Positions 1 through 8,701 are shown, numbered from the stretch's first letter. The stretch: 64,000 bases of DNA from Pseudonocardia sp. T1-2H (GCF_038039215.1 NZ_JBBPCL010000001.1:5890001-5954000); one strand, 5' to 3'. The notes: generated by a model from the sequence alone, not told the origin. Program-made: numbers and translations.

Positions 1-358
1 CGGCCAGGAAGGTGAAGCGGGCCTCGTCCTCCCCCGGCACGACCTGGAGCACGACGCCCGTCTCCGCCCGGACCCGGGTGAGCACGGCGGCGGAGTTGGT
101 GGCGTCCCGCAGAGCGGACGTGGCGAAGGCGAGCAGGTCGTCGCAGCCGAGCGCGATCGACGCGTCCCGCGCCTTGTGCACCGCCGCGACCAGGGAGTCC
201 GCGCCGGAGCGGTCCAGCGCCCCGTCCCGGTCCAGGTGCTCGGCGAGGCGCAGCTCCGCCTTCTCCGACGTCATCGGGGTCGGGTGCCCACCACGATGCG
301 CGTCCACCACGAGCAGATGGACGGTGTTGGAACCGACGTCGAGCACACCCAGGCGCAC
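1..358 (-). CDS. ppx: Exopolyphosphatase / Ppx-GppA phosphatase, N-terminal part (runs off the window)
   Basis: This is the first ~119 residues of a Ppx/GppA phosphatase, an ASKHA-fold enzyme that removes phosphate from polyphosphate or hydrolyses pppGpp. The signature is the amino-terminal phosphate-binding loop [15 protein letters not shown] at about residues 7-21. It is followed by the family's helix-rich segment ([14 protein letters not shown]) and the [10 protein letters not shown] motif typical of the actinobacterial members. GTG at 356-358 gives [12 protein letters not shown], a normal start for the family. The remaining ~190 residues lie left of position 1. In mycobacteria a ppx homologue sits a few genes from regX3, so this gene and regX3 at 6.7 kb were probably close neighbours before the intervening 6 kb arrived. 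Symbol is by family only. Confidence 0.85.
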   Translation of the reverse strand, partial: MRLGVLDVGSNTVHLLVVDAHRGGHPTPMTSEKAELRLAEHLDRDGALDRSGADSLVAAVHKARDASIALGCDDLLAFATSALRDATNSAAVLTRVRAETGVVLQVVPGEDEARFTFLA

Positions 359-545
359 GAGATCAGGTTACCGACCCGTGTCACGGCCGTTCTCCGACCG
401 TGACCGAACTGTCCCTCCGAGCCTCCGGACCCGCGATCACGGGCAGACGGTCGCAGGCCACGTCGATCATGGGCGAAGTGCCGCGTGACGACCGGTTCCG
501 GGGGCCCTCTGCCCATGATCCACCGGTCGGGACGGCCGATTCCCC

Positions 546-875
546 GTGATCGACGGGACGGGCATCGGCGGGCAGGCCGCTACCGTCACCTCTTCGCCCG
601 AGGGCAGTTCGGCCTCCACAGTCACCTACGGCGTGGACGGCTCCGCCGGTGGCGTGGCGCAGGAATCCGAGGCGTCACTGCCCTGGCCCGAGGATGTGCG
701 GTTCACGGCAGGCACGCTCCAGGGGGCGACGGTCTCCGCCCGGTACGCCGGCAACGGCGGGGACATCACCTGCAAGACCGCCATCGACGGCAAGTGGTCC
801 GACTCGGATCGCTACCTGCCGGGCAGGATCCGTTGCGAGAACGGGTGCGATCCGAACAGACCGGCTCGAGCCTGA
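546..875 (+). pseudogene. MmpS-like beta-sandwich domain lacking its signal/anchor (fragment)
   Basis: A 109-residue frame resembling the carboxyl-terminal domain of MmpS-type accessory proteins: a Val-Thr-Tyr strand near residues 25-27, then SLPWPEDVRF, SARYAGNGGDITCKTAIDGK and a closing RIRCENG. The two cysteines that pair in that fold are present in the DITCK and IRCEN motifs. The signal peptide or membrane anchor expected at the front is absent: the frame opens at a GTG (546) directly into the domain and has no good ribosome binding site. I read it as a truncated remnant, but a small cytosolic protein cannot be excluded. It lies at the edge of the decayed island. Confidence 0.35.
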
Positions 876-1055
876 TCCAGGACGCAACACCCGCCCGCCA
901 GACGACGCCTCCACTCTCGTTCCGGGGGGGTGGAGGCGTCGAGAAGACCGATACGCGATTCACTCGGGGGCGGAGCGAGCGACCGCGGCACAGGTCGCGA
1001 ACGAACCGGCAGGAGCCCCGAGGCGTTCAGCCTTGCTCGAGGCGGTCGCCACCGG

Positions 1056-1700
1056 CTACCGAGACGTCCCGCGGCCGCCCCCATCATCGTCGCCATCGGC
1101 CGAGTCGGCAGCCTCCACCCCGCCGTACTCCCGCAGGCGACGAGCGAGTCGCCTGAGTGCCTCGATGGCCTGCAGTGCGATCCGTTTGAGCAGTTGCAGC
1201 AGCATGAGCGCCTTGAGGACGACCAAGCTGAAGCCTGCCCCGACTCCGGTGCGCAGCGTCGAAACCACTGTCCCCACCGTGCTCTGGACCGTCGATTCCA
1301 CCGCTCCGGTCGTTCCTCGGACCGTCGAATCCACCGCTCCGGTCGTTCCTCGGACCGTCGAATCCACCGCTCCGGTCGTTCCTCGGACCGTCGAATCCAC
1401 CGCTCCGGCCGCGCCTTGGACTGCGCCGGCACCCTTCCCTGCGAGGTTCGTCACTACCGCTGCCCGCGGCTCTGACGCCTTCGGGGCGGCCTGACCATGG
1501 CGGTCGGGTGGAGTTCGGCCTGTCGCGGCTCGGTCGGCCTTCCCCGCGACGCCCTTGACCCGCGAGGTCGCCGCGTCGGCGGCGCCCCTGGCGGTGCCGC
1601 GGGGCCGCCGTTTCACCGCTGGGGCGGCGTCACTCTGGGGACCTGACGCGGATCCGACGCCCTTGGAGCCCTTCGCGTCGGATTCGTCGGAGTTCGTCAT
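1056..1700 (-). CDS. Hypothetical low-complexity protein with 11-residue tandem repeats
   Basis: A 214-residue protein I do not recognise. It has an Ala/Arg/Lys-rich, probably disordered first ~90 residues. Three and a half copies of an 11-residue unit, GAVDSTVRGTT, follow at about residues 96-135. A hydrophobic and then basic amphipathic segment comes next (LVVLKALMLLQLLKRIALQAI, about residues 160-180), and the tail is acidic and glycine-rich. The start at 1700 has a plausible ribosome binding site (GAAGGGG). The layout suggests membrane-surface association through the amphipathic helix, but no enzyme or binding motif is visible. It is one of the few open frames in the otherwise decayed island, and its codon use looks actinobacterial. 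Confidence 0.5.
   Translation of the reverse strand: MTNSDESDAKGSKGVGSASGPQSDAAPAVKRRPRGTARGAADAATSRVKGVAGKADRAATGRTPPDRHGQAAPKASEPRAAVVTNLAGKGAGAVQGAAGAVDSTVRGTTGAVDSTVRGTTGAVDSTVRGTTGAVESTVQSTVGTVVSTLRTGVGAGFSLVVLKALMLLQLLKRIALQAIEALRRLARRLREYGGVEAADSADGDDDGGGRGTSR
1288..1410. repeat. 33-bp tandem repeat, ~3.7 copies
   Basis: Units start at 1288, 1321, 1354 and 1387 (the last one partial). The middle copies are identical and the first differs by one base (gtcgat versus gtcgaa). The period is a multiple of three, so copy-number change would keep the minus-strand gene in frame. Confidence 0.95.
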
Positions 1701-2423
1701 GGTGGGCCCCTTCCTGATATAGGAGGTGTACCACCGCGACCGCGCCGTGAAGCCCCTCGTCGCCGGCTGAGGCGAAAGTTGCGCCGCCCGGAGTGCAGTG
1801 GCCGGGCGAATGCCACATCCTGTGGCCGAGGAGCAAGGCGCAAGGATCGAGGCGTAGGTCGCCGAATTGGCCGACCCGGCCCGAAACGCCCCGCGAGGAC
1901 CGCCGGCACGGGACCTGCTCCCGGTAGCGAGGCGACCGGCCAGAGTTCAACCGGCCTCTCTCGCGCGGAAGGGCAAAAGCCGAGGCGACAGGGCGAGGTT
2001 GAGAGCTGCCACCCCCGAGGATCTCGGAGAGAGGTACGGCGAGGTCTCGAATTGCCTGGTCAACGGGCAGCGGCAGGCGAGCGACGGCGATACAGACGAT
2101 GCGGCAGGCCCTGCTCCAGCCTGGCGTCATCGGGAGCGGTGACCCCCGCGACGCTGGCCTACGCGCGGGCGTCGGCGACAGTCGTGCTGACGGCGCCACG
2201 TACCTCCACGGTCGCTACCCAGGCGGCCTGTGAGCTCGTCGGCAGACGAGGCGTCCAGCCGTATCGGTGCACAAGATGAATCGCCCTCCCGCCGCGCGCC
2301 TCACCTCGCCTGCGGCCCGGACCACGTGCGGTACGGCGTCGACCGTGAGCACCAAGCGTGGCCTTCTCGGTGCCGGCCACCTCGACCCGCCGAGCGATCG
2401 CGGGAGCGGCTTCGGCCCGCACG
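1701..2423. other. Non-coding or unrecognisable stretch in the decayed island
   Basis: No frame here has a recognisable domain. Short open frames exist on both strands but none gives a family motif. A ribosome-binding-like sequence just right of 1700 belongs to the minus-strand repeat protein. The right end may be the eroded tail of the NRPS fragment that begins at 3246. I see no RNA gene or insertion sequence. Confidence 0.5.
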
Positions 2424-3246
2424 TCTTGGCCGTCGGGTTCGCGTAGACGTCCTTGATGGAGACGTTCGGCAGGTCGGGCTGCCTCGCAGCCGCGCGCAGA
2501 ACCGCGTCATGACCATCGACTCGGCGCCCGGGTCATCGAAGAAGTGGCTGTCGACCGGCACACGCCTCATGCCGGAACCTCCGCGACGGCGATCCCGGCG
2601 GCATCGGCGGTATCGACTACGGAGGGCATGGCGGACGGAACGGCAAACGGCGGTTCGACGACGGGCGTGGGCCGCACGATGGGCTCTCCGACCTGGGTGG
2701 TCCGCTCGGTGGCCGGCACGGCCGGTGCCGTGAGCTGAGCATCCGATCCGCGTCGGGCCCTGCGACAGGGGTGGCGGGCCGGGCCGGTGTCGTGAGCCCG
2801 GGCATCCGATCCGGGTGGGGCTCCGGCCCCCCGTAGAGCTGTTCCAACAGCGCGGCGTTCTCGGCCCGCAGCGGTCGAGTTCGGTGCCGCGGGATACCGG
2901 GGCCTGGAGTCCTGCCCGGGTCGGCGACGTTCTGCGCCGTCATCGGGATCGCGTCGAGCCACTCGAGCCGGTCCGGCACCTGGTGCGGCGGGAGCCGATC
3001 CCGCAGCCAGGAGCGGATCTGTTCCTCATCGATTCCGGGCGTGTCGGCGCGCAGCGTGTAGTAGCCGACCAACTCCACCACGCCCGGCCTGGAGCCGTGC
3101 GGAGTGACGACCGCTCCGGCGACCCCGGGCAGTACCAGCTCCGACAGCGCGGCCCCGGGAGCGGGAGTTCGACATTCCCGGGGGCTCGGCAGGATTCGGG
3201 GACCCGGGCATCCACTCGGGCATCTCAGCGTGGTCATCCGGATCAC
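2424..3246 (-). pseudogene. Fragment of a Pls/PosA-type NRPS (end of adenylation domain plus carrier domain)
   Basis: Reading leftward, one frame (about 3140-2930) holds the end of an adenylation domain: GVVELVGYYTLRADTPGIDE, a helix ending LRDRLPPHQVPDRLE, and LDAIPMTA. After a linker and at least one frame change, 2570-2490 encodes the start of a peptidyl-carrier domain, VDSHFFDDPGAESMVMTRFC, keeping the serine that carries phosphopantetheine. A further single-base frameshift near 2478 leads into PDLPNVSIKDVYANPT, the carrier's last helix. These motifs are characteristic of the Pls/PosA family, which includes the epsilon-polylysine and poly-diaminopropionate synthetases. The catalytic core upstream and the membrane part downstream are missing. 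Frame changes and the absence of a start mark it as dead. Family assignment is from remembered motifs. Confidence 0.6.
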
Positions 3247-3897
3247 CAGCGTGAGGGGGGATCATCCGCATCCCCCGGGCCACGGGACCCGGGCCGTCAG
3301 CTCGACGACATCCTGCAAAACGATCTCACCATTACGGCAACCCCCAACCCGCTGCAGCTGCGCTGCAGCTTCTTGCCTGGCGTCGACGTTCGAGAGTGGC
3401 GCAGGTGGACGCGCACAACAATGGGGCGCGCCCCTTAGCTGTCGAGACTCCCCCGCAAATGGGGGTGCGTCTCCCGCAGTATACGAATTGCGCGGTTGGC
3501 CAGTCCGTTGGCGACGGCGCACCACCGGCATCGTGGGCGCGACGACGTAGATGACCACAGCGGTGGTGCCGATACCGAGGGCGACGCGGAGATCAGGGCG
3601 TCGCCACGCACCCTGAACAGCGAAGACGCAATTCCGCGCGGCAGCCGAGCCGCGCCGCCGACATGGCACCTCATGCAGTCACAGCATCAATGCGCAGCCG
3701 TTGGCGACGGCAAAAGATCAGATCTGGGCCGGCCGGTCCGCATCCCGGCGAGGATTTCTCGAGATCATCAAAGGATCCCCAGAGGATGGAGCGAGGAACC
3801 CTACAAATGGAGTATCCGACTTTCACCTATCACGGAATCCCTATGATCTGAAAAGTCCAGGTAGCATCTTCGTGTGTCAATTAATTGACGGTGCAGG
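3247..3897. other. No recognisable gene; lower-GC spacer at its right end
   Basis: The minus strand of 3560-3640 could encode a single hydrophobic stretch (VALGIGTTAVVIYVVAPTM), perhaps the relic of a small membrane protein, but nothing around it supports a family. From about 3700 to 3910 the DNA is visibly less GC-rich than the rest of the window (for example gtcaattaattgacgg near 3877), consistent with foreign or decaying sequence. Confidence 0.45.
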
Positions 3898-4163
3898 GTG
3901 ATACGACAATTGGCGGAATCATCGAGTCTGGTCCACGAAGAGCACGGTTACCGCACCTTCGGGGTGACATCCGGACGCACCGGGCTCGCCGAAAGCGGCC
4001 GCGGCTGATCTCGATCTTGCGCTGTCGACCCGGGTCTGCCGAACCTCGACGGCATCGAGGTCGGTCGCCGGCGCGCGTACCGACGATCAGGACGTTGCGC
4101 GGATATGGCTACCGCTCGGGACACCCGACCATCAGCAGATCGAGCAAGGCAGGGAGCAGGTGA
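3898..4163 (+). pseudogene. Collapsed OmpR-family response regulator
   Basis: Three pieces of one regulator lie in order but in different frames. At 3906-3995 is LVHEEHGYRTFGVTSG, the first helix and strand of a receiver domain, ending in TGA. After a frame change, about 4026-4062 gives DPGLPNLDGIEVGRR, the loop after the phospho-acceptor aspartate; the aspartate codon itself lies in the scrambled part. After a deletion of roughly 120 codons comes IRTLRGYGYRSGHP, the end of a winged-helix DNA-binding domain, stopping at 4161-4163. It is followed three bases later by an intact histidine kinase, so this was its partner. It cannot make a working regulator. Confidence 0.7.
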
Positions 4164-4166
4164 GGG

Positions 4167-5534
4167 ATGCGCACCCGCATCGTCACCCTGGCTGTTGCGG
4201 CGGCCGCACTCGCCATCGGGCTGTTCGGTGTGCCGCTCGCGATCGGCCTTGCGCAGTCCTTCGCGACCGACGAGCGCCTGGCCCTGCAGCGGGTTGCCGA
4301 TCTCGCGGCGGGGTCGGTAGTGACGGAAATGGCACACGCCGGGAGACCGACCTGGCTGCCCGACCCCGGCGACGACACCGAACTCGCCCTCTACAACGAC
4401 GACGACCTGCGAATCCTCGGCCGGGGTCCGGGCTCGGGCGATGAACAGGTCAAGCAGGCGTTGAACGGACGCGCCTCCCAGACCACCACCACCCGCGCCG
4501 TGATCGTGACGGTCCCGGTGAGGGGCGAGGACGGCATCAACGGCGCCGTCCGTGCGGCCACCCCGCTCGGGTCGGTCTACCAGGAGCTCATGCCGGTGTG
4601 GCTGGGCATGCTCGGGCTCGCCGCTCTCGTACTGACCGTCGTGTGGGCCGTTGCAAGGCGCCAGGCGACGCGTCTGGCGCGACCGCTGAACGGTCTCGCC
4701 GACGATGCGGAGAGGCTCGGTGAGGGCGACTTCAGTGTGCGGTCGACCGCTGTAGGGATAAGGGAGATCGATTCGGTCGGCAACGCGCTCGACAGCACGG
4801 CTTCCCGCCTCGACGCACTCCTCGCCCGGGAGCGGGCGTTCTCGGCGGATGCGTCGCACCAGCTGCGAACGCCCCTCGCCGAGCTTCGCCTGCGGCTCGA
4901 GGCGGCGCTCGACCAGCCCGAACCGGACTGGCGCTCGGAGGTCGCCGAGAGCCTCGGCGCGGCCGACCGGCTTCAGAGGACCATCGACGAACTACTGTTT
5001 CTCGCCCGCGAACTTCCCGGAAACCACGGTGCGCCCGCCGACGTCCATACCCTCGTATCCGAGATCGAGAACGGGTGGGGACACCGGCTGGCCGCCTCGG
5101 GCCGGGCACTCGAACTCGACGTCGCCCCTCAGCTCCCGAGACCGCAGGCGTCAGCGGCGGCGACCAGGCAGGTGCTGGCCGTCCTGCTGGACAACGCCGA
5201 ACTGCACGGGCTGGGCACGGTCCGAGTCACAGTGCGGGAGACCGGCGACGCCATCGCCGTGGATGTCTCGGACGACGGCCCGGGGCTTGATCCGGATACT
5301 CCGGCAGCGCCGTTCAGCAGCAGCCCGGAACATGCGCCGGGACACGGCATCGGGCTCGCCCTCGCCCGTCGCCTCGCCGAGGCGGAGGGCGGTCGTCTCG
5401 TGCTCGCGCAGGCGTCGCCACCGGTGTTCACCCTGTTCATCCCGGCGCGATGGGACCCGGAACCACCCGCGGACGAGGGCCGGGACGGTGTCTCGGATCC
5501 GGACGTTCAGATCTCCGCCGCGGATCGCGGGTAG
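4167..5534 (+). CDS. Sensor histidine kinase, orphaned by loss of its regulator
   Basis: A 455-residue membrane sensor kinase. A transmembrane helix at about residues 7-25 and a second at about 145-165 flank a ~115-residue extracytoplasmic sensor. A HAMP segment (about 170-215) and the dimerisation/phospho-acceptor box ADASHQLRTPLAELRLRLE (about 228-246) follow. The ATPase domain has the N box (LLDNAELHGLG), the G1 box VSDDGPGLDPD and the G2 box GHGIGLALARRLAEAEGG. All motifs needed for autophosphorylation are visible. ATG at 4167 has a purine-rich site upstream (gggagcaggtgaggg). The expected partner immediately upstream is a pseudogene, so the kinase is either signalling to another regulator or on its way to loss. 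The signal sensed is unknown. Confidence 0.85.
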   Translation: MRTRIVTLAVAAAALAIGLFGVPLAIGLAQSFATDERLALQRVADLAAGSVVTEMAHAGRPTWLPDPGDDTELALYNDDDLRILGRGPGSGDEQVKQALNGRASQTTTTRAVIVTVPVRGEDGINGAVRAATPLGSVYQELMPVWLGMLGLAALVLTVVWAVARRQATRLARPLNGLADDAERLGEGDFSVRSTAVGIREIDSVGNALDSTASRLDALLARERAFSADASHQLRTPLAELRLRLEAALDQPEPDWRSEVAESLGAADRLQRTIDELLFLARELPGNHGAPADVHTLVSEIENGWGHRLAASGRALELDVAPQLPRPQASAAATRQVLAVLLDNAELHGLGTVRVTVRETGDAIAVDVSDDGPGLDPDTPAAPFSSSPEHAPGHGIGLALARRLAEAEGGRLVLAQASPPVFTLFIPARWDPEPPADEGRDGVSDPDVQISAADRG

Positions 5535-5699
5535 CTCGAGCAGGTCACCGGCCGCGAGATGAACTCATGTCGGGGAAGCCGACGACCCCGCGTGGGTGGA
5601 GGGACGCGCTTCGCCCCGGGCGGACGGTGATTGCGCCTCCGCTCCCCGCGACCGGGTCGTGCCCCTGCGAGCGTCCGGGTCAGGCCGACCAGGCCGCTC

Positions 5700-5960
5700 C
5701 GCATCCGGAGCGAGCACGTCCTCGCCGGAGAACGCCTGAGCCCGGTTGCTCTGGTAGACGGTGTCCGGATGGCGCTCGCCGAGGTCCGGGGCGAGTGCCA
5801 CCGCGACGATCGCTGGAACGTCGCGCTCGGCCGGCCAGCGGGTCGCCCCGCCGACGACGGTTCCGGTGGAGCCGAAGAGGAAGCCACGGTGGGCCGAACG
5901 TCACCGAGCCCGCGCTGTCGTCGGCGACGATCCGCACCGGGCGCTCCCACTCGCGGAACC
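5700..5960 (-). pseudogene. Fragment of a PLP-dependent cysteine synthase / SbnA-like enzyme
   Basis: On the minus strand, ERPVRIVADDSAGSVTFG (from about 5950) is followed, after frame changes, by GSTGTVVGGATRWP and VALAPDLGERHPDTVYQSN with FSGEDVL behind it. GERxxDTVY close to the carboxyl end and a glycine-rich phosphate-binding loop before it are hallmarks of cysteine-synthase-fold enzymes such as SbnA, which makes 2,3-diaminopropionate precursors. The amino half, including the PLP lysine, is absent. It directly abuts an NRPS fragment on the same strand. The SbnA-like call is an inference from short motifs; a generic cysteine synthase is the main alternative. Confidence 0.4.
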
Positions 5961-5968
5961 AGCGCGCA

Positions 5969-6176
5969 GCCCGTCCGGCTCTGCGACGGGAAGGCGATCC
6001 GGTTGCCGAGCAAGCTGTGTGCCCTGATCGTCGCCCGGGAGACTCGGAACGACGTGGCGGAGAAGTCGGCGTTGATCACAGAGAGGCCGTCGGCGACCAT
6101 GGTGCCGCGGCCGACCGTGACATGGAATGGAGTCTCGTGCCGGACCTCGGTGCCGAAGTTCGACCCCGTCTACTTC
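5969..6176 (-). pseudogene. Fragment of the C-terminal region of a Pls/PosA-type NRPS
   Basis: Reading leftward, this encodes GSNFGTEVRHETPFHVTVG, GTMVADGLSVINADFSATSF and RVSRATIRAHSLLGNRIAFP. These are consecutive turns of the left-handed beta-helix found after the membrane segments in Pls/PosA-family synthetases. A stop codon precedes the fragment and the frame breaks up after the residues SQSRTG. On the minus strand this C-terminal piece precedes the adenylation-carrier piece at 2.4-3.2 kb. Either the locus was rearranged or the pieces come from two synthetases. Assignment rests on motif recognition only. Confidence 0.55.
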
Positions 6177-6329
6177 AGACGCCTCGCTGCGGCGCGACAT
6201 ACGCGTAGAGCCCTCCGGAGAGCGCACGCGTTTCACGGCGGTCGGACTGTCACTGAGATGGCGTAACGCGCGGACGCAACCTGGGCGCCCCCACCCGCGC
6301 GGCCGCCGCGCCGGGTCGCCCCGGCATCT

Positions 6330-6705
6330 GCCCGCCCGAACCCGGGCGATGGTGCCGGCTCGAGCCGGCCTCGGCCTCCGCCTCGGCGAGCTGCTCGCCC
6401 TCCGCCGGCAGGACGTCAGCTTCCCCGGACGCACCGCTCGCGTGGAACACCGGCTCGACGAGCGCACGCGCGCGCTCGGATCGAGACGAAGACGCCCCGG
6501 TCGAAGCGCTCCCTCCGCTGCCCCGGTTCGTCGCCGGAGGGATCGACCTTCCCCTCCTCGGCCACGACGACGCCACCATGGCTCTCGAGGTCTACGGACA
6601 TCTCGTGCCGGACTCCGGGGACCGCACGCGGAAGATCATCGACGCGGCATGGTCAGCCCGCGAGCCACATCTCAGGTCTCGAACTTGTAGCCCAGGCCCC
6701 GGACC
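6330..6705 (+). pseudogene. Remnant of a phage-type tyrosine integrase
   Basis: The first piece, ARAGLGLRLGELLALRRQDV (from about 6358), carries the first catalytic arginine region of tyrosine recombinases. The next, IETKTPRSKRS, sits in a shifted frame. After a deletion that removed the His-x-x-Arg region comes LLGHDDATMALEVYGHLVPD, the family's last helix with its tyrosine nucleophile, and then DRTRKIIDAAW. The reading frame runs on into the end of regX3 on the other strand. It cannot be active. It lies at the boundary between the decayed island and conserved chromosome, as expected for the end of an integrated element. Confidence 0.75.
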
Positions 6706-7361
6706 GTGACCAGGTGCTTCGGCACCGACGGGTCCGTCTCGACCTTCGCCCGCAGCCGCTTGACGTGCACGTCGAGGGTCTTGGTGTCCCCGACGTAGTC
6801 CGCCCCCCAGACCCGGTCGATCAGCTGGCCACGGGTGAGCACCCGGCCGGCGTTGCGGAGCAGGTACTCCAGGAGGTCGAACTCCTTGAGCGGCAGCGCC
6901 ACCTCCGCCCCGCCGACGCTCACGACGTGCCGGTCGACGTCCATCCGCACCGGGCCCGCCTCGAGCACCGCGCCGCCGCTCTCGGGCTCGCCTGCGCCGT
7001 CACCGCCGCGACGCAGGACCGCCCGGACGCGCGCGATGAGCTCGCGGGCCGAGTAGGGCTTGGTGACGTAGTCGTCGGCGCCCAGCTCGAGGCCCACCAC
7101 CTTGTCGATCTCGCTGTCCCGCGCCGTCACCATGATCACCGGGACGGCGGAGCGCGTGCGCAGCGCCTTGCAGACGTCCGTGCCGCTCATGCCGGGGAGC
7201 ATGAGGTCGAGCAGCACGATGTCCGCGCCGTTGCGGTCGAACTCCTCCAGCGCCTGCTGTCCGGTGATCGCGACGGCGGTGGTGAAGCCCTCCTTCCGCA
7301 GCAGGAAGGCGAGCGGGTCCGCGAAGGACTCCTCGTCCTCGACGATCAGCACCCTGGTCAT
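6672..7361 (-). CDS. regX3: Response regulator RegX3 (phosphate-responsive)
   Basis: A 229-residue OmpR/PhoB-type regulator. The receiver domain (residues 1-118) has the acidic pocket VEDEES, the phospho-acceptor aspartate at about residue 52 in VLLDLMLPG, the T/S switch in MVTARDS and the lysine in VTKPYSARE. The winged-helix domain (about 135-228) ends TVRGLGYKFET. The gene overlaps senX3 by four bases (ATGA), so the two are translationally coupled. RegX3 of mycobacteria controls phosphate-limitation genes, and the gpmA-senX3-regX3 order here is the same. The gene is ordinary in composition, in contrast to the island to its left. Confidence 0.92.
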   Translation of the reverse strand: MTRVLIVEDEESFADPLAFLLRKEGFTTAVAITGQQALEEFDRNGADIVLLDLMLPGMSGTDVCKALRTRSAVPVIMVTARDSEIDKVVGLELGADDYVTKPYSARELIARVRAVLRRGGDGAGEPESGGAVLEAGPVRMDVDRHVVSVGGAEVALPLKEFDLLEYLLRNAGRVLTRGQLIDRVWGADYVGDTKTLDVHVKRLRAKVETDPSVPKHLVTVRGLGYKFET

Positions 7362-8569
7362 GTCGATCCTCCAGCTCTGCCGGCGTCCGCCGCCGGATCG
7401 GGGAGTCCCGGAGTGTCGGTCTCCGGGACGTCGGCGCCGCGGACGGGCAGCCGCATGGTGAAGGTGGACCCGGTCCCGGGCCTGCTCCACAGCCGCACCT
7501 CGCCACCGTGGTTGGCGAGCACGTGCTTGACGATGGCCAGGCCGAGCCCGGTTCCGCCGGTCGCCCGCGAGCGTGCGGGGTCGACGCGGAAGAAGCGCTC
7601 GAAGACGCGTTCCTGGTGCTCGGGGGCGATCCCGATGCCGCGGTCGGTCACCGCGATCTCGATCCAGGCGCCCGCGAGCCGCCGGGTGACCGAGACCGAG
7701 GCCTCGGGCGGCGAGTACGCGATGGCGTTCTCGACGAGGTTGACCAGGGCGGTGACCAGCAGCGTCCGGTCCCCGTCGACCTTGAGGCCGGCCGGGTCGT
7801 CGACGGTGATCTCGATGCCCGCGGCCTCGGCGGAGAGCCGGGCCCGGGCGAGGGACTCCTCCACGACGTCGTCGACGTCGACGGCGGCCAGCTCGGGCAG
7901 CTTCTCCGCGCCGGTCAGTCGGGAGAGCGCGATCAGCTCGGTGACGAGGGAGCCGAGCCGGGTCGACTCGCGCAGGATCTTGCTGGCGAAGCGGTGGACC
8001 TCGACGGGGTCGTCCGCGGCGTCGAGCACCGCCTCGGCCAGCAGCCCGACGGCACCGACCGGCGTCTTGAGCTCGTGCGACACGTTCGCGACGAAGTCCC
8101 GCCGGGTGGCCTCGAGCCGCACGACCTCGGAGGTGTCCGCCGCCTCGACGACGGTGAACCCGTCCCCCAGCGGCCGCACCGTGGCGACGACGGCCGTGGG
8201 CCGGCGCGCGCGGTACTCCAGTGGCGAGAGATCCACCTCGCAGGGCGAGCCGTCGGCGAGCACCTGCTGGCAGGCGGCCCAGGCCCGCGGGTCCGGGCGC
8301 CCGTCCCGGACCACGCCGAGCTCGGTCGCGCGGGCGTTGGCCAGGACGACGTCCCCGCTCGGGGCGAACACGGCCGTCCCGCCGCCGGCGGAGCGGAACA
8401 CCCGCTGCAGCAGCTCCGCGAGGGTGGGGACGTCCCGCCGGTCGCGCGGGCGGGACGTCCCTCCCGCGCGGGACCGGGAACGCAGGCCGAGCAGGAGACC
8501 GGCCCCACCCCCGACGAGGAGGGCGGCGACGGCCACCAGCACGGACGCCAGCACGGTCACATGCGGCAT
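7358..8569 (-). CDS. senX3: Sensor histidine kinase SenX3
   Basis: A 403-residue kinase with an amino-terminal transmembrane helix (about residues 5-29), a PAS-like region (about 55-145), the phospho-acceptor box RRDFVANVSHELKTPVG (histidine about 165), an ATPase N box (LVNLVENAIAYSPP), G1 (VTDRGIGIAPE), an F box (FERFFRVD) and G2 (GGTGLGLAIVKHV). It phosphorylates RegX3. In mycobacteria its output depends on phosphate supply through PhoU and the Pst transporter, neither of which is in the window. The stop overlaps the regX3 start by four bases. gpmA lies 132 bp upstream on the same strand. Confidence 0.92.
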   Translation of the reverse strand: MPHVTVLASVLVAVAALLVGGGAGLLLGLRSRSRAGGTSRPRDRRDVPTLAELLQRVFRSAGGGTAVFAPSGDVVLANARATELGVVRDGRPDPRAWAACQQVLADGSPCEVDLSPLEYRARRPTAVVATVRPLGDGFTVVEAADTSEVVRLEATRRDFVANVSHELKTPVGAVGLLAEAVLDAADDPVEVHRFASKILRESTRLGSLVTELIALSRLTGAEKLPELAAVDVDDVVEESLARARLSAEAAGIEITVDDPAGLKVDGDRTLLVTALVNLVENAIAYSPPEASVSVTRRLAGAWIEIAVTDRGIGIAPEHQERVFERFFRVDPARSRATGGTGLGLAIVKHVLANHGGEVRLWSRPGTGSTFTMRLPVRGADVPETDTPGLPDPAADAGRAGGST

Positions 8570-8701
8570 CGTAGGCAGCCCGACCAGCCCGAACCCAGCT
8601 CCACGGGCCCCAAGGTGACCCTGCTGACGCCCCGGAACGGCAGAGTTCCGTCCTCGTTCACCCCGCGTTCACCCAGCCGGGGGATGCGCGCCGGGACGGG
8701 G

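Noticed and set aside
1288..1410. CRISPR-like array
   Set aside because: The units are directly adjacent with no spacers and lie in a coding frame with an 11-codon period, so this is a coding tandem repeat.
2159..2422. BON- or transposase-like small gene after the NRPS relic
   Set aside because: No motif survived close reading; the frame has no start context and is better seen as eroded tail or non-coding DNA.
3540..3650. Small membrane protein (DUF2933-like) on the minus strand
   Set aside because: Only one hydrophobic stretch, with no surrounding conserved residues, start site or neighbours to support it.
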